A DNA stretch of 64,000 bases, from assembly GCF_022557175.1 (NCBI RefSeq), contig NZ_CP092915.1, forward strand, positions 248,001 to 312,000, in the 5' to 3' direction. The notes beneath the pieces are model-generated. The model was not told the DNA's origin. It was given only the letters and a program-made list of their open reading frames with translations, and made no database searches. The DNA comes from Mycolicibacterium sp. YH-1. Lineage in GTDB: Bacteria; Actinomycetota; Actinomycetes; Mycobacteriales; Mycobacteriaceae. The position numbers were made by a program, and so were the translations under genes. Positions 16,676 to 25,876 of this stretch are shown piece by piece; within the stretch, counting starts at the first letter, position 1; each line of letters opens with the position of its first letter.

Positions 16676-16770
16676 GGCGCTCCGTTCCCCGCTGTCAGTC
16701 GTTGCCGGTCCGTCCGGTGAGGGGTTGTCCCTGGGCCACCGAGGCCATAGTGTGACCGGGACAACACCAT

Positions 16771-16790
16771 GTTTGATCAAATATCAAAGC
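16771..16790. promoter_or_regulatory. Candidate Mce1R operator between mce1R and fadD5
   Basis: A perfect decamer palindrome TTTGATCAAA (16772-16781) is followed by the half-site TATCAAA (16783-16789). It lies in the divergent gap, 41 bases before the fadD5 start and 96 before the chosen mce1R start. The position fits an operator through which Mce1R represses both sides. The sequence is not the classical E. coli FadR site, so the assignment rests on symmetry and position alone. Confidence 0.5.
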
Positions 16791-16830
16791 GGCGCAACCC
16801 GCGTCGCGGGTATCCAGGGAGCACCAACCA

Positions 16831-18486
16831 TTGAGCGCCTCGCCTGACACATCTGCCCACCCCGCCGAGCAGCCCTACCTGGCGCGCAGGCAGAACTGGA
16901 ACACCCAACTCGCCCGGCACGCGCTGATGCAGCCGGGTGCCGCGGCGTTGCGGTTTCTCGGCCACACGACCACCTGGCGTGATCTGGATCGTCGCGTCAC
17001 GGCGCTCGCGGGTGCGCTGAGCAGGCGCGGTGTCGGGTTCGGCGACCGCGTGCTGATCCTGATGCTCAACCGCACCGAGTTCATCGAGACCTTCCTTGCC
17101 GCCAACCTCATAGGCGCCATCGCAGTACCCGTGAACTTCCGCATGACGCCACCGGAGATCGCCTTCCTGGTCACCGACTGTGAGGCATCGGTCGTCATCA
17201 CCGAACCGGTGCTGGCGGGGGTCGCGACGGCCGTGCGCGATCTTGAGGCCACGCTCGCGACGGTGATCGTCGCCGGCGGTGTCACCGATGACGACGTGCT
17301 CGGCTACGAGGACGTGTTGACCGAGGGGGGCGCACCGCCACCGGTTGTCGACGTTCCCAATGACGCGCCGGCGCTCATCATGTACACCTCGGGCACCACC
17401 GGGCAGCCCAAGGGCGCCGTGCTCACGCACACCAACATCGCCGGCCAGGGCATGACATTCCTCTTCACCAGTGGTGCCGATCTGAACCACGACGTCGGCT
17501 TCATCGGTGTGCCGCTGTTCCACATCGCGGGCATCGGCAACATGATCGTCGGTCTGCTCCTGGGCCGGCCAACGGTCCTCTACCCGCTGGGGGCGTTCGA
17601 CCCGGACGCGCTGCTCGGCGTGCTGTCCGAGGAGCAGGTGACCGGCATCTTCCTGGTCCCCGCCCAGTGGCAGGCGGTCTGTGCGGCGCAGCGCGCCAAC
17701 CCCCGTCAGCTCAAACTGCGGGTGCTGTCGTGGGGTGCGGCCCCGGCATCGGACACGCTGCTTCGCGATATGGCGGAGACCTTCCCCGGCACCCAGATCC
17801 TCGCCGCGTTCGGACAGACCGAGATGTCGCCGGTGACCTGTATGTTGTTGGGCGAGGACGCGATTCGCAAACTCGGCTCGGTCGGCAAGGTCATCCCGAC
17901 GGTGTCCGCCCGCATCGTCGACGAGGCGATGAACGACGTGCCCGTCGGCCAGGTCGGCGAGATCGTCTACCGCGCACCCACTCTGATGGCCGGCTACTGG
18001 AACAACCCGAAGGCGACGGCCGAGGCATTCCACGGCGGCTGGTTCCACTCCGGTGATCTCGTCCGCCAGGACGACGAGGGCTACATCTGGGTCGTCGACC
18101 GCAAGAAGGACATGATCATCTCCGGCGGAGAGAACATCTACTGCGCCGAGGTGGAGAACGTCCTGGCGGCCCATCCCGCGATCGTCGAGGTCGCCGTGAT
18201 CGGTCGGACGCACGCCAAGTGGGGCGAGGTGCCGTTGGCGGTCGTCGCGCTCGGAGCGGCCCCGCCGTCTGGCTTCACGCTGGCCGATCTCGACGAATTT
18301 CTCACCGAGCGGCTCGCGCGGTACAAGCACCCGAAGGTGCTCGAGATCGTCGATGCGCTCCCGCGCAACCCCGCAGGCAAGGTTCTCAAGACGGAACTGA
18401 GAGAGCGCTTCGGTCACGGTGACTCTGCTGACGCCGGCGAAAGTACCTCTGCTCCAACGGGTTCTGCAACGCCCGCAGAGTCCTGA
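16831..18486 (+). CDS. fadD5: Fatty-acyl-CoA/AMP ligase FadD5, first gene of the mce1 locus
   Basis: A 551-residue ANL-superfamily ligase that activates a fatty acid as acyl-AMP and then acyl-CoA. The AMP-binding loop MYTSGTTGQPKGAVLTH starts at residue 184. AFGQTEMS and the hinge and C-terminal blocks (HSGDLVRQDDEGYIWVVDRK, then NPAGKVLK with the catalytic lysine) are intact. The start is TTG 16831 with AGGGAG 8 bases upstream. Gene order (mce1R, fadD5, yrbE1A) and length (554 in M. tuberculosis) identify it. In M. tuberculosis FadD5 is tied to recycling of mycolic acids released from dying cells; here it should activate fatty acids delivered by Mce1. Confidence 0.93.
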   Translation: MSASPDTSAHPAEQPYLARRQNWNTQLARHALMQPGAAALRFLGHTTTWRDLDRRVTALAGALSRRGVGFGDRVLILMLNRTEFIETFLAANLIGAIAVPVNFRMTPPEIAFLVTDCEASVVITEPVLAGVATAVRDLEATLATVIVAGGVTDDDVLGYEDVLTEGGAPPPVVDVPNDAPALIMYTSGTTGQPKGAVLTHTNIAGQGMTFLFTSGADLNHDVGFIGVPLFHIAGIGNMIVGLLLGRPTVLYPLGAFDPDALLGVLSEEQVTGIFLVPAQWQAVCAAQRANPRQLKLRVLSWGAAPASDTLLRDMAETFPGTQILAAFGQTEMSPVTCMLLGEDAIRKLGSVGKVIPTVSARIVDEAMNDVPVGQVGEIVYRAPTLMAGYWNNPKATAEAFHGGWFHSGDLVRQDDEGYIWVVDRKKDMIISGGENIYCAEVENVLAAHPAIVEVAVIGRTHAKWGEVPLAVVALGAAPPSGFTLADLDEFLTERLARYKHPKVLEIVDALPRNPAGKVLKTELRERFGHGDSADAGESTSAPTGSATPAES

Positions 18487-18698
18487 CCAGTGCCGATGAG
18501 TTTGCCAGCGGCCGAACCCGCAATCCTGCGGATGGCATGCAACGGCCGCCAATTATCGGGTACAGTCCTGTGGTCCGACTTACTACCCGCGAGTAGGGAG
18601 ACGGATATCACACAGTCGGGGCCGACGCTAGGAGGACGAGTGCGACGGGTTTCTCCGATCCGCCGCAGCGATGGCGGCTGCACCCGGCGAGGTTGCCT
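18487..18698 (+). promoter_or_regulatory. fadD5-yrbE1A gap, possible internal mce1 promoter
   Basis: A 212-base gap inside an otherwise tightly packed operon. It contains a TACAGT hexamer (18561-18566) and a small dyad TACT (18581-18584)/AGTA (18592-18595) followed by GGGAGACGG. The gap length and dyad suggest a secondary promoter or operator driving yrbE1A onward. I see no convincing gene in it. Confidence 0.35.
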
Positions 18699-19499
18699 GT
18701 GACGGCGCAGCAAACGGGCCTGGTCGGCTACGTAAGAGACCAGGTCAGGCCTGGATTGCAGGCAGTCGGCGGTTTCGTCAAGATGACCGTGCTGACAGCC
18801 AAGGCGCTCTTCCGTCGGCCATTCCAGTGGCGGGAGTTCATCCTTCAGGGCTGGTTCTTGATGCGGGTGGCGTTCCTGCCCACTATCGCGGTCGCCATCC
18901 CGCTCACCGTCCTCATCATCTTCACGCTGAACATCCTGCTCGCCGAGTTTGGCGCCGCTGACATCTCCGGAGCGGGAGCGGCACTCGGTGCGGTCACCCA
19001 GCTCGGGCCACTGGTGACGGTGCTCGTGGTCGCAGGTGCCGGTTCCACGGCCATCTGCGCCGATATCGGCGCCCGCACGATCCGCGAGGAGATCGACGCG
19101 CTGGAAGTGCTGGGCATCGACCCGATCCACCGTCTGGTGGTTCCGCGCGTCGTCGCCTCGACGTTCGTCGCGTTCCTTCTCAACGGTGCGGTCATCACCA
19201 TCGGCCTGGTGGGCGGCTTCGTGTTCGGCGTCTACATCCAGAACATCTCGGCCGGCGCCTATGTCTCGACACTGACTCTGGTGACGGGCCTGCCCGAGGT
19301 GCTCATCTCGGTCGTCAAGGCCATGACCTTCGGGCTGATCGCCGGACTGGTCGGCTGCTACCGCGGCCTGACGGTCTCCGGTGGCGCCAAGGGTGTTGGG
19401 ACCGCTGTCAACGAGACGCTGGTGCTATGCGTTATCGCGCTGTTCGCGGTCAACGTCGTACTGACCACCATCGGCGTCCGATTCGGAACGGGGCGCTGA
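18699..19499 (+). CDS. yrbE1A: Mce1 transporter permease YrbE1A
   Basis: A 266-residue MlaE-family integral membrane protein, one of two permeases of the Mce1 lipid importer. Hydrophobic segments and the EExDALxxLG-like signature (REEIDALEVLGIDP, about 130-143), which contacts the MceG ATPase, are present. The C-terminus VLTTIGVRFGTGR is nearly the same as in M. tuberculosis. GTG 18699 aligns with the known N-terminus; TTG 18693 is in frame and adds two residues. It ends one base before yrbE1B. Confidence 0.94.
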   Translation: MTAQQTGLVGYVRDQVRPGLQAVGGFVKMTVLTAKALFRRPFQWREFILQGWFLMRVAFLPTIAVAIPLTVLIIFTLNILLAEFGAADISGAGAALGAVTQLGPLVTVLVVAGAGSTAICADIGARTIREEIDALEVLGIDPIHRLVVPRVVASTFVAFLLNGAVITIGLVGGFVFGVYIQNISAGAYVSTLTLVTGLPEVLISVVKAMTFGLIAGLVGCYRGLTVSGGAKGVGTAVNETLVLCVIALFAVNVVLTTIGVRFGTGR

Positions 19500-19500
19500 C

Positions 19501-20370
19501 ATGTCGACCTCTGCCGTCGTTCGCTCCCGCTTCCCGCGGGCCATCTCGCGGGGTGAGCGCCTGGCCGGCGCGCCAGGCCGGGCGCTGGGCAGCATCGGGC
19601 ACATCGCCTGGTTCATCGTCACCGCCGTCGGCTCAATCGGCCACGCGCTGCGCTACTACCGTCGTGAGATGTTGCGGCTGATCGCCGAGATCGGCATGGG
19701 CACAGGCGCTATGGCCGTCATCGGCGGCACCGTCGCGATCGTCGGCTTCGTCACGCTCTCAGGCGGCTCGCTGATCGCCATCCAGGGCTTCGCATCACTG
19801 GGCAACATCGGTGTCGAGGCATTCACCGGCTTCTTCGCCGCACTCGTCAACGTCCGTATCGCCGCGCCCGTCGTCGCGGGACAGGCGTTGGCCGCCACCG
19901 TCGGGGCAGGCGCCACAGCCGAACTCGGCGCCATGCGGATCAGCGAGGAGATCGACGCGCTGGAGGTGATGGGCATCAAGTCCATCTCCTACCTGGTGTC
20001 GACGCGCATCATGGCCGGGTTCGTCGTGATCATCCCGCTGTACGCGATGGCGATCATCATGTCGTTCCTGTCGGCGCAGGTCACCACGACGCTGTTCTAC
20101 GGGCAGTCCACCGGCACCTACGAGCACTACTTCCGCACGTTCCTGCGGCCCGACGACGTGGCCTGGTCGTTCGTACAGGCGATCATCATCTCGGTGATCG
20201 TGATGGTCAACCACTGCTACTACGGCTTCTATGCCAGCGGCGGCCCGGTGGGTGTTGGTGAGGCCGTGGGCCGTTCGATGCGCGCCTCACTCATCGCCAT
20301 CGTGCTGGTCGTCCTGTTCGCCTCGTTGGCGCTGTATGGCACCAATGCAAACTTCAACCTGACGGTGTGA
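19501..20370 (+). CDS. yrbE1B: Mce1 transporter permease YrbE1B
   Basis: A 289-residue MlaE-family permease, the same length as the M. tuberculosis protein. It has an N-terminal amphipathic region, about five or six membrane segments, and the EEIDALEVMGIKS signature (about 158-170) matching the ATPase-coupling loop in its partner. ATG 19501 follows the yrbE1A stop by one base. With YrbE1A it forms the inner-membrane channel that the six Mce1 proteins feed. The shared ATPase MceG is not in this window. Confidence 0.94.
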   Translation: MSTSAVVRSRFPRAISRGERLAGAPGRALGSIGHIAWFIVTAVGSIGHALRYYRREMLRLIAEIGMGTGAMAVIGGTVAIVGFVTLSGGSLIAIQGFASLGNIGVEAFTGFFAALVNVRIAAPVVAGQALAATVGAGATAELGAMRISEEIDALEVMGIKSISYLVSTRIMAGFVVIIPLYAMAIIMSFLSAQVTTTLFYGQSTGTYEHYFRTFLRPDDVAWSFVQAIIISVIVMVNHCYYGFYASGGPVGVGEAVGRSMRASLIAIVLVVLFASLALYGTNANFNLTV

Positions 20371-20374
20371 CGCG

Positions 20375-21604
20375 ATGACCGCACCCAACCAGACGCAGTC
20401 ACCGGTCAACGCGCCTCGGACGCCGCCCTACAAGATCGCGGGCCTGGTGCTCCTGCTGGTCGTCGCCGTCATCGTCGCCCTCGTCTGGATGCAGTTCCGC
20501 GGCGACTTCAACAATCCCGAGAAGCTGACGTTGATCTCGTCGCGCTCGGGTCTGTCGATGGACCCCGGGTCCAAGGTCACCTACAACGGGGTGGAGATCG
20601 GGCGCGTGTCCGCGATCGACGCCGTCGACATCAACGGTGAGCCCAGGGCGAAGGTGACGCTCGACGTCAACCGCAAGTTCGTCGGCCTCATACCGTCCAA
20701 CGTCGACGCCGAGATCAAGGCCAGCACGGTGTTCGGCAACAAGTACATCGCGTTCTCGACGCCAGCGAACCCCAGCCCGCAACGGGTCAGCAGCTCCACC
20801 CCGATCGACGTGTCATCGGTGACCACCGAGTTCAACACGCTGTTCGAGACCGTGGTGTCGGTGGCGCAGAAGGTCGACCCGATCAAGCTCAACGAGACGC
20901 TGAGCGCCACCGCGCAGGCGCTCGACGGCCTGGGCAACGGGTTCGGCGAGTCCCTGGTGAACGGCAACACGATCCTGGCCGACATCAACCCGCAGATGCC
21001 ACGCATCCGTGAGGACAACCGGGCGCTGGCCGACCTGGCGGAGGTCTACGCCGACAACGCACCCGATCTGTTCGACGGACTCGAGCACGCCGTGACGACC
21101 GCCCGCACGCTGAATGAGCAGCAGGACAACGTCGATCAGGCGTTGATGGCCTCGGTCGGATTCGGCAACACCGGTGGCGAGATCTTCGAGAAGGGCGGCC
21201 CGTACCTGGTGCGCGGTGCCGCCGACCTGGTGCCCACCAGTGCCCTGCTCGACGAGTACAGCCCGATGCTGTTCTGCACAATCCGCAACTTCCACGACGT
21301 CGAGCCCAAGGTCGCCTCGTCGCTCGGTGGCAACGGCTACTCGCTGAACACCCACTCCGAGGTTCTCGGTGCCGCCAACCCCTACGTCTACCCGGACAAC
21401 CTGCCGCGCGTGAACGCCAAGGGCGGCCCCGAGGGCAGGCCCGGCTGCTGGCAGCCGGTGACCCGTGACCTGTGGCCGCAGCCGTACCTGGTGATGGACA
21501 CCGGCGCCAGCATCGCGCCCTACAACCACATCGAACTGGGTCAGCCCATCGCCATCGAATACGTCTGGGGACGCCAGATCGGGGAGAACACGATCAACCC
21601 ATGA
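20375..21604 (+). CDS. mce1A: Mce family protein Mce1A
   Basis: A 409-residue Mce subunit. A short cytoplasmic tail is followed by one membrane helix (about 20-41), the MCE/MlaD beta domain (about 47-125: LISSRSGLSMDPGSKVTYNG, IGRVSAI) and a long helical region that in solved Mce1 complexes builds a hollow tunnel. It is shorter than the 454-residue M. tuberculosis protein, mostly at the C-terminus. ATG 20375 lies 4 bases after yrbE1B. It shares an ATGA overlap with mce1B, so the subunits are translationally coupled. It acts in the cell envelope to move fatty or mycolic acids toward the YrbE1 channel. Confidence 0.93.
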   Translation: MTAPNQTQSPVNAPRTPPYKIAGLVLLLVVAVIVALVWMQFRGDFNNPEKLTLISSRSGLSMDPGSKVTYNGVEIGRVSAIDAVDINGEPRAKVTLDVNRKFVGLIPSNVDAEIKASTVFGNKYIAFSTPANPSPQRVSSSTPIDVSSVTTEFNTLFETVVSVAQKVDPIKLNETLSATAQALDGLGNGFGESLVNGNTILADINPQMPRIREDNRALADLAEVYADNAPDLFDGLEHAVTTARTLNEQQDNVDQALMASVGFGNTGGEIFEKGGPYLVRGAADLVPTSALLDEYSPMLFCTIRNFHDVEPKVASSLGGNGYSLNTHSEVLGAANPYVYPDNLPRVNAKGGPEGRPGCWQPVTRDLWPQPYLVMDTGASIAPYNHIELGQPIAIEYVWGRQIGENTINP

Positions 21605-22632
21605 GAATCACCGGAACGGCTATCAAGCTCGGCGCCATGTCGTTGGTGCTGTTGATGTTCACCGCGATCATCATCGTGGTGTTCGGACAGATGCGGTTCG
21701 ACCGCACGACCGGCTATTCGGCGATCTTCAAGAACGCCAGCGGTCTTCGTGCCGGGCAGTTCGTCCGCGCGTCGGGCGTGGAGGTCGGCAAGGTCGACAA
21801 GGTCGAACTCCTCGAGGGCGGCGACAGGGTGCGCATCGACTTCAACGTGGACCGCTCGCTGGAGCTGTTCCAGGGGACCAGCGCCTCCATCCGCTACCTG
21901 AATCTGATCGGCGATCGCTACCTGGAACTCAAGCGTGGTGACGACAACCAACGGCTGCCCGCCGGTGGCACCATCCCCGACACGCAGACCGAACCGGCGC
22001 TCGATCTCGACGCGCTGATTGGTGGGTTCCGGCCGCTGTTCCGGGCGCTGGATCCCGACAAGGTCAACAACATCGCCCAGTCGATCATCACGATCTTCCA
22101 GGGCCAGGGCGGCACCATCAACGACATCCTGAACCAGACGGCATCGCTCACCTCGGCGCTGGCCGACCGGGATCAGGCCATCGGCGAGGTGGTGAAGAAC
22201 CTCAACACCGTGCTCGACACCACGGTGAAGCATCAACAGCAGTTCGACGACACGGTGCAGAACTTCGAGAAGCTGATCACCGGCTTGAAGAACCGCGCCG
22301 ATCCGATCGCGACATCGGTGGCCGACATCAGCGATGCGGCGGGCTCGGTCGCTGACCTGCTCGGCGACAACCGGCCGCTCCTCCAGAAGACCGTCACCAG
22401 CCTCGAGATCATTCAGCAGCCGTTGGTGGATCAGAAGCAGCAGCTCAACGACACACTGATCCAGATTCCCAACGCGCTGAAGATCATCGGACGCGCGGGC
22501 GGCATCTACGGCGACTTCTTCAACTTCTACGCATGTGACATCTCGTTGAAGCTCAACGGACTTCAGCCCGGTGGCCCCGTCCGCACCGTCAAGATCACGT
22601 CGCAGCCGACCGGTAGGTGCACGCCCCAATGA
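21601..22632 (+). CDS. mce1B: Mce family protein Mce1B
   Basis: A 343-residue Mce subunit, close to the usual 346. It has one N-terminal membrane helix (about 9-30), an MCE domain (about 37-115: YSAIFKNASGLRAGQFVRAS, LNLIGDRYLELKRG) and a helical tunnel segment (about 130-300) rich in Gln and Leu. ATG 21601 overlaps the mce1A stop (ATGA), and its own stop overlaps the mce1C start in the same way. An in-frame upstream extension exists but would overlap most of the mce1A C-terminus and is rejected. Confidence 0.93.
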   Translation: MRITGTAIKLGAMSLVLLMFTAIIIVVFGQMRFDRTTGYSAIFKNASGLRAGQFVRASGVEVGKVDKVELLEGGDRVRIDFNVDRSLELFQGTSASIRYLNLIGDRYLELKRGDDNQRLPAGGTIPDTQTEPALDLDALIGGFRPLFRALDPDKVNNIAQSIITIFQGQGGTINDILNQTASLTSALADRDQAIGEVVKNLNTVLDTTVKHQQQFDDTVQNFEKLITGLKNRADPIATSVADISDAAGSVADLLGDNRPLLQKTVTSLEIIQQPLVDQKQQLNDTLIQIPNALKIIGRAGGIYGDFFNFYACDISLKLNGLQPGGPVRTVKITSQPTGRCTPQ

Positions 22633-24227
22633 GAAGCATCGAAGGCGGCAACCGCATCCGCAACGGGTTGATGGGCATCATCATCCTGGCGCTCGTCATC
22701 GGAGTCGGGCAGAGCTTCGCCAGCGTGCCGATGATCTTCGCGACGCCGACGTTCTACGCCCAGTTCTCCGACACCGGAGGCCTGAATCCGGGCGACAAGG
22801 TCCGCATTGCAGGTGTTGACGTCGGTCAGGTCCGCAGCATGGAGATCGAGGGCGACAAGGTCGTCATCGGCTTCTCGCTCAACGGCACGCGAGTCGGCAC
22901 CGACAGCCACGCCGCGATCCGCACCGACACGATCCTCGGCCGCAAGAACCTGGAGATCACGCCGAAGGGCTCGACGGCGTTGGCCTCCAACGGAATTCTC
23001 CCGCTCGGTCAGACCACAACGCCCTATCAGATCTACGACGCCTTCTTCGACGTCACCAAGGCGGCGTCGGGCTGGGACACCGAGACCGTCAAGCGGTCGC
23101 TCAACGTCCTGTCCGAGACCATCGATCAGACGTCCCCTCAGCTGAGCGCGGCGCTTGATGGAGTGGCGAGGTTCTCGGACACGATCGGCAAGCGCGACGA
23201 GGACATCAAGTCGCTGCTCGCCAACGCCAACAAGATCGCCGGCGTGCTCGGCAACCGCAGCGAGCAGATCAACGATCTCCTGGTCAATGCGCAGTTCCTG
23301 CTTGCGGCGATCAACGAGCGCCAGTACGCGATCAGCCAGCTGCTCGAGCGGGTGGGCAACTTCTCCGCTCAGGTGAAGGGCTTCATCGACGACAACCCGA
23401 ACCTCAACAAGGTGCTGACCCAGCTGAACACGATCAGCGATGTCCTGGTGCAGCGGAAGTACGACCTGGTCGACGTCCTGACGACGCTGAGCAAGTTCAC
23501 CGGAGCGCTGGCCGAGGCCATCGCGTCGGGCCCCTACTTCAAGGTCATGTTGGTGAACCTGTTGCCATTCCAGATCATCCAGCCGTGGGTCGATGCGGCG
23601 TTCAAGAAGCGTGGCATCGATCCCAACGAGTTCTGGCGCAACGCGGGCCTGCCCGAGTTCCGCTACCCGGACCCCAACGGCCAGCGCTTCCCCAACGGTG
23701 CACCGCCGCAGGCCCCGATGCCGCTCGAGGGCACACCCGAGAATCCCGGCCCGGCCGTCATCGCGGGCTCGCCGTGTTCCTACGCGCCTGCGGCAGGCAA
23801 CTTCCCGACCCCGCAGAACCCGATGCCGTGTGCGCAGGCCACCGACGGGCCATTCGGTCCCAACCCGTATGGCGCCAACACCTACGGGCCGCCGAATGTC
23901 CTTGGCGCACCGCCCAACCCGGATGCGCCGCCACCGGCACCCGGCGTGCCGAGTTCGGCGTTCCCCGGCGAGTACGCGCCGCCGGTCCACGGCATCCCGG
24001 CCGCTCCGTTTGCGCCAGGTCCGCCCGGAGCCCGGACGGTTCCGGTCACGCCCGGCCCGTCCGATCCATACATCGCCCCGGGATCACTGCAGGGTGACGG
24101 CACGTCGCCGCTGCCGCCCGCACTCGTCGGTCCCCCGCCGCCTCCCGGTCCGGGACCGCAGGTCGGCGGCGGTGGTGCGCCGCTGCCCGGCAACCCGCCC
24201 TTCCTCCCGCCCGGATCCCAGGGATAG
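22629..24227 (+). CDS. mce1C: Mce family protein Mce1C
   Basis: A 532-residue Mce subunit. It has a membrane helix (about 13-33), an MCE domain (about 40-118: YAQFSDTGGLNPGDKVRIAG, ILGRKNLEITPKG), a helical tunnel section to about 320, and a proline-rich low-complexity tail from about residue 340 to the end. The tail is typical of Mce C and D subunits and probably spans or contacts the outer envelope. ATG 22629 overlaps the mce1B stop. The last 150 codons are strongly biased to Pro, Gly and Ala. Confidence 0.93.
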   Translation: MRSIEGGNRIRNGLMGIIILALVIGVGQSFASVPMIFATPTFYAQFSDTGGLNPGDKVRIAGVDVGQVRSMEIEGDKVVIGFSLNGTRVGTDSHAAIRTDTILGRKNLEITPKGSTALASNGILPLGQTTTPYQIYDAFFDVTKAASGWDTETVKRSLNVLSETIDQTSPQLSAALDGVARFSDTIGKRDEDIKSLLANANKIAGVLGNRSEQINDLLVNAQFLLAAINERQYAISQLLERVGNFSAQVKGFIDDNPNLNKVLTQLNTISDVLVQRKYDLVDVLTTLSKFTGALAEAIASGPYFKVMLVNLLPFQIIQPWVDAAFKKRGIDPNEFWRNAGLPEFRYPDPNGQRFPNGAPPQAPMPLEGTPENPGPAVIAGSPCSYAPAAGNFPTPQNPMPCAQATDGPFGPNPYGANTYGPPNVLGAPPNPDAPPPAPGVPSSAFPGEYAPPVHGIPAAPFAPGPPGARTVPVTPGPSDPYIAPGSLQGDGTSPLPPALVGPPPPPGPGPQVGGGGAPLPGNPPFLPPGSQG

Positions 24228-24238
24228 GGGGATAGCTG

Positions 24239-25876
24239 ATGTCAACGATCTTCAACGTCCGCAACATGAAGTTGCCTGCGCTGACTAAGGGCACAGTCAT
24301 CGTCGGGGTCATCGCGGTGGTCCTCGCGCTCGTCGTCGCCTTCGTGGGCTGGAATCTGTACCGGAAGCTGACCACCAACACCGTGGTCGCCGAGTTCCCG
24401 CAGACGCTGGCGCTGTATCCCGGTGACAAGGTCCAGATCATGGGCGTGCGAGTGGGGCAGATCGACAAGATCGAGCCCGCCGGCGACAAGATGAAGGTGA
24501 CGTTCCACTACGCGTCGAAGTACAAGGTGCCCGCCAACGCGACGGCGTCGATACTGAACCCGAGCCTGGTGGCGTCCCGAACCATCCAGCTGGCGCCGCC
24601 CTACACCGGTGGTCCCGTCATGGAGGACGGCGCGGTCATCCCGATGGACCGCACCCAGGTGCCGGTCGAGTACGACGAACTGCGTGACTCGCTGAACCGC
24701 ATCCTGGTCGACCTCGGGCCGACTCCGGAACAGCCCAAGGGGCCCTTCGGTGAGGTGATCGAGTCCTTCTCCGACGGCCTGCAGGGCAAGGGCCAGGAGA
24801 TCAACAAGACGCTGAACAGCCTGTCCGAGGCGTTGACGACGCTGAACACCGGCCGCGGCGACTTCTTCGGCGTGGTGAAGAGCCTCGCGCTGTTCGTCAA
24901 CGCGCTGCACAAGAGCGATCAGCAGTTCGTCGCACTGAACAACGACCTGGCGCAGTTCACGAACGCCTTCACCAACACCGACCGCGAGGTCGCCACAGCA
25001 CTCAACGATCTCAACCAGCTGCTGTCCACGACGCGCGGCTTCCTCGACGAGAACTCGTCCGTGCTGACCAAGGACGTCAACAACCTCGCCGAGGTCACCA
25101 ACGCGATCCTGCAGCCCGAGCCTCTCAAGGGTCTCGAGACCGGCCTGCACGTGTACCCCAACCTGGCGGCGAACATCGTCAACATCAGCTCGCCGAACGC
25201 GGGCGGCATCGTGGGTCTGCCGGTGATCAACAACTGGGCCAACCCCATGCAGTTCCTCTGCAGCTCGATCCAGGCCGGTAGCCGGCTGGGGTACCAGGAG
25301 TCGGCGGAACTGTGTGCCGAGTACCTGGCGCCGATCCTCGACGCGACGAAGTTCAACCATCCGCCGTTCGGCCTCAACCAGGTCAGCACGGCGATGACGC
25401 TGCCCAAGCAGATCGCGTACTCCGAGCCGCGGCTGCAGCCGCCGCCGGGTTACAAGGACACGACGGTGCCGGGCATCTTCAGCCGCGACACCCTGTTCTC
25501 GCACGGCAACCACGAGCCGGGCTGGGTGGTCGCGCCGGGCATGCAGGGTGTCGACGTGCAGCCGTTCACCGCGAACATGCTGACGCCGGAATCGCTTTCG
25601 GCGCTGCTGGGTGGACCCGACGTGCCGATCCCCGCCGCGCCGCCGGCATTCGGTGTGCAGCCCAACGGCAAGCTGCCTGGGCCGCCGAACGCCTACACGG
25701 AGAACAACCCGTTGCCACCGCCGTGGTACCCGCAGCCGGGTCCGCCGCCATTGCCCGCACCGGGCGTCCTCGCGGGCGATCCGTTGGGAGCCATCACACC
25801 GGCGGCCGGACCGGCACCGGTAGCCGCACCGGCACCGGCCGGGCCACCGCTGCCCGCTGAAGCAGGAGCGGGCTGA
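24239..25876 (+). CDS. mce1D: Mce family protein Mce1D
   Basis: A 545-residue Mce subunit. It has a membrane helix (about 20-42), an MCE domain (about 48-125: LALYPGDKVQIMGVRVGQID), a helical tunnel region to about 300, two cysteines within about residues 341-360 (FLCSS, AELCAEYL) and a proline-rich tail (about 470-545). ATG 24239 lies 11 bases after mce1C behind GGGGGATAG. Its stop shares one base with the mce1E start (TGATG). Its role is as the other Mce1 ring subunits. Confidence 0.93.
   Translation: MSTIFNVRNMKLPALTKGTVIVGVIAVVLALVVAFVGWNLYRKLTTNTVVAEFPQTLALYPGDKVQIMGVRVGQIDKIEPAGDKMKVTFHYASKYKVPANATASILNPSLVASRTIQLAPPYTGGPVMEDGAVIPMDRTQVPVEYDELRDSLNRILVDLGPTPEQPKGPFGEVIESFSDGLQGKGQEINKTLNSLSEALTTLNTGRGDFFGVVKSLALFVNALHKSDQQFVALNNDLAQFTNAFTNTDREVATALNDLNQLLSTTRGFLDENSSVLTKDVNNLAEVTNAILQPEPLKGLETGLHVYPNLAANIVNISSPNAGGIVGLPVINNWANPMQFLCSSIQAGSRLGYQESAELCAEYLAPILDATKFNHPPFGLNQVSTAMTLPKQIAYSEPRLQPPPGYKDTTVPGIFSRDTLFSHGNHEPGWVVAPGMQGVDVQPFTANMLTPESLSALLGGPDVPIPAAPPAFGVQPNGKLPGPPNAYTENNPLPPPWYPQPGPPPLPAPGVLAGDPLGAITPAAGPAPVAAPAPAGPPLPAEAGAG

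Noticed and set aside
16777..18552. Long reverse-strand open frame of 591 codons opposite fadD5
   Set aside because: Shadow of a high-GC gene: Arg/Gly/His/Asp-rich composition, no domain, and fadD5 on the other strand has full motifs and a ribosome site.
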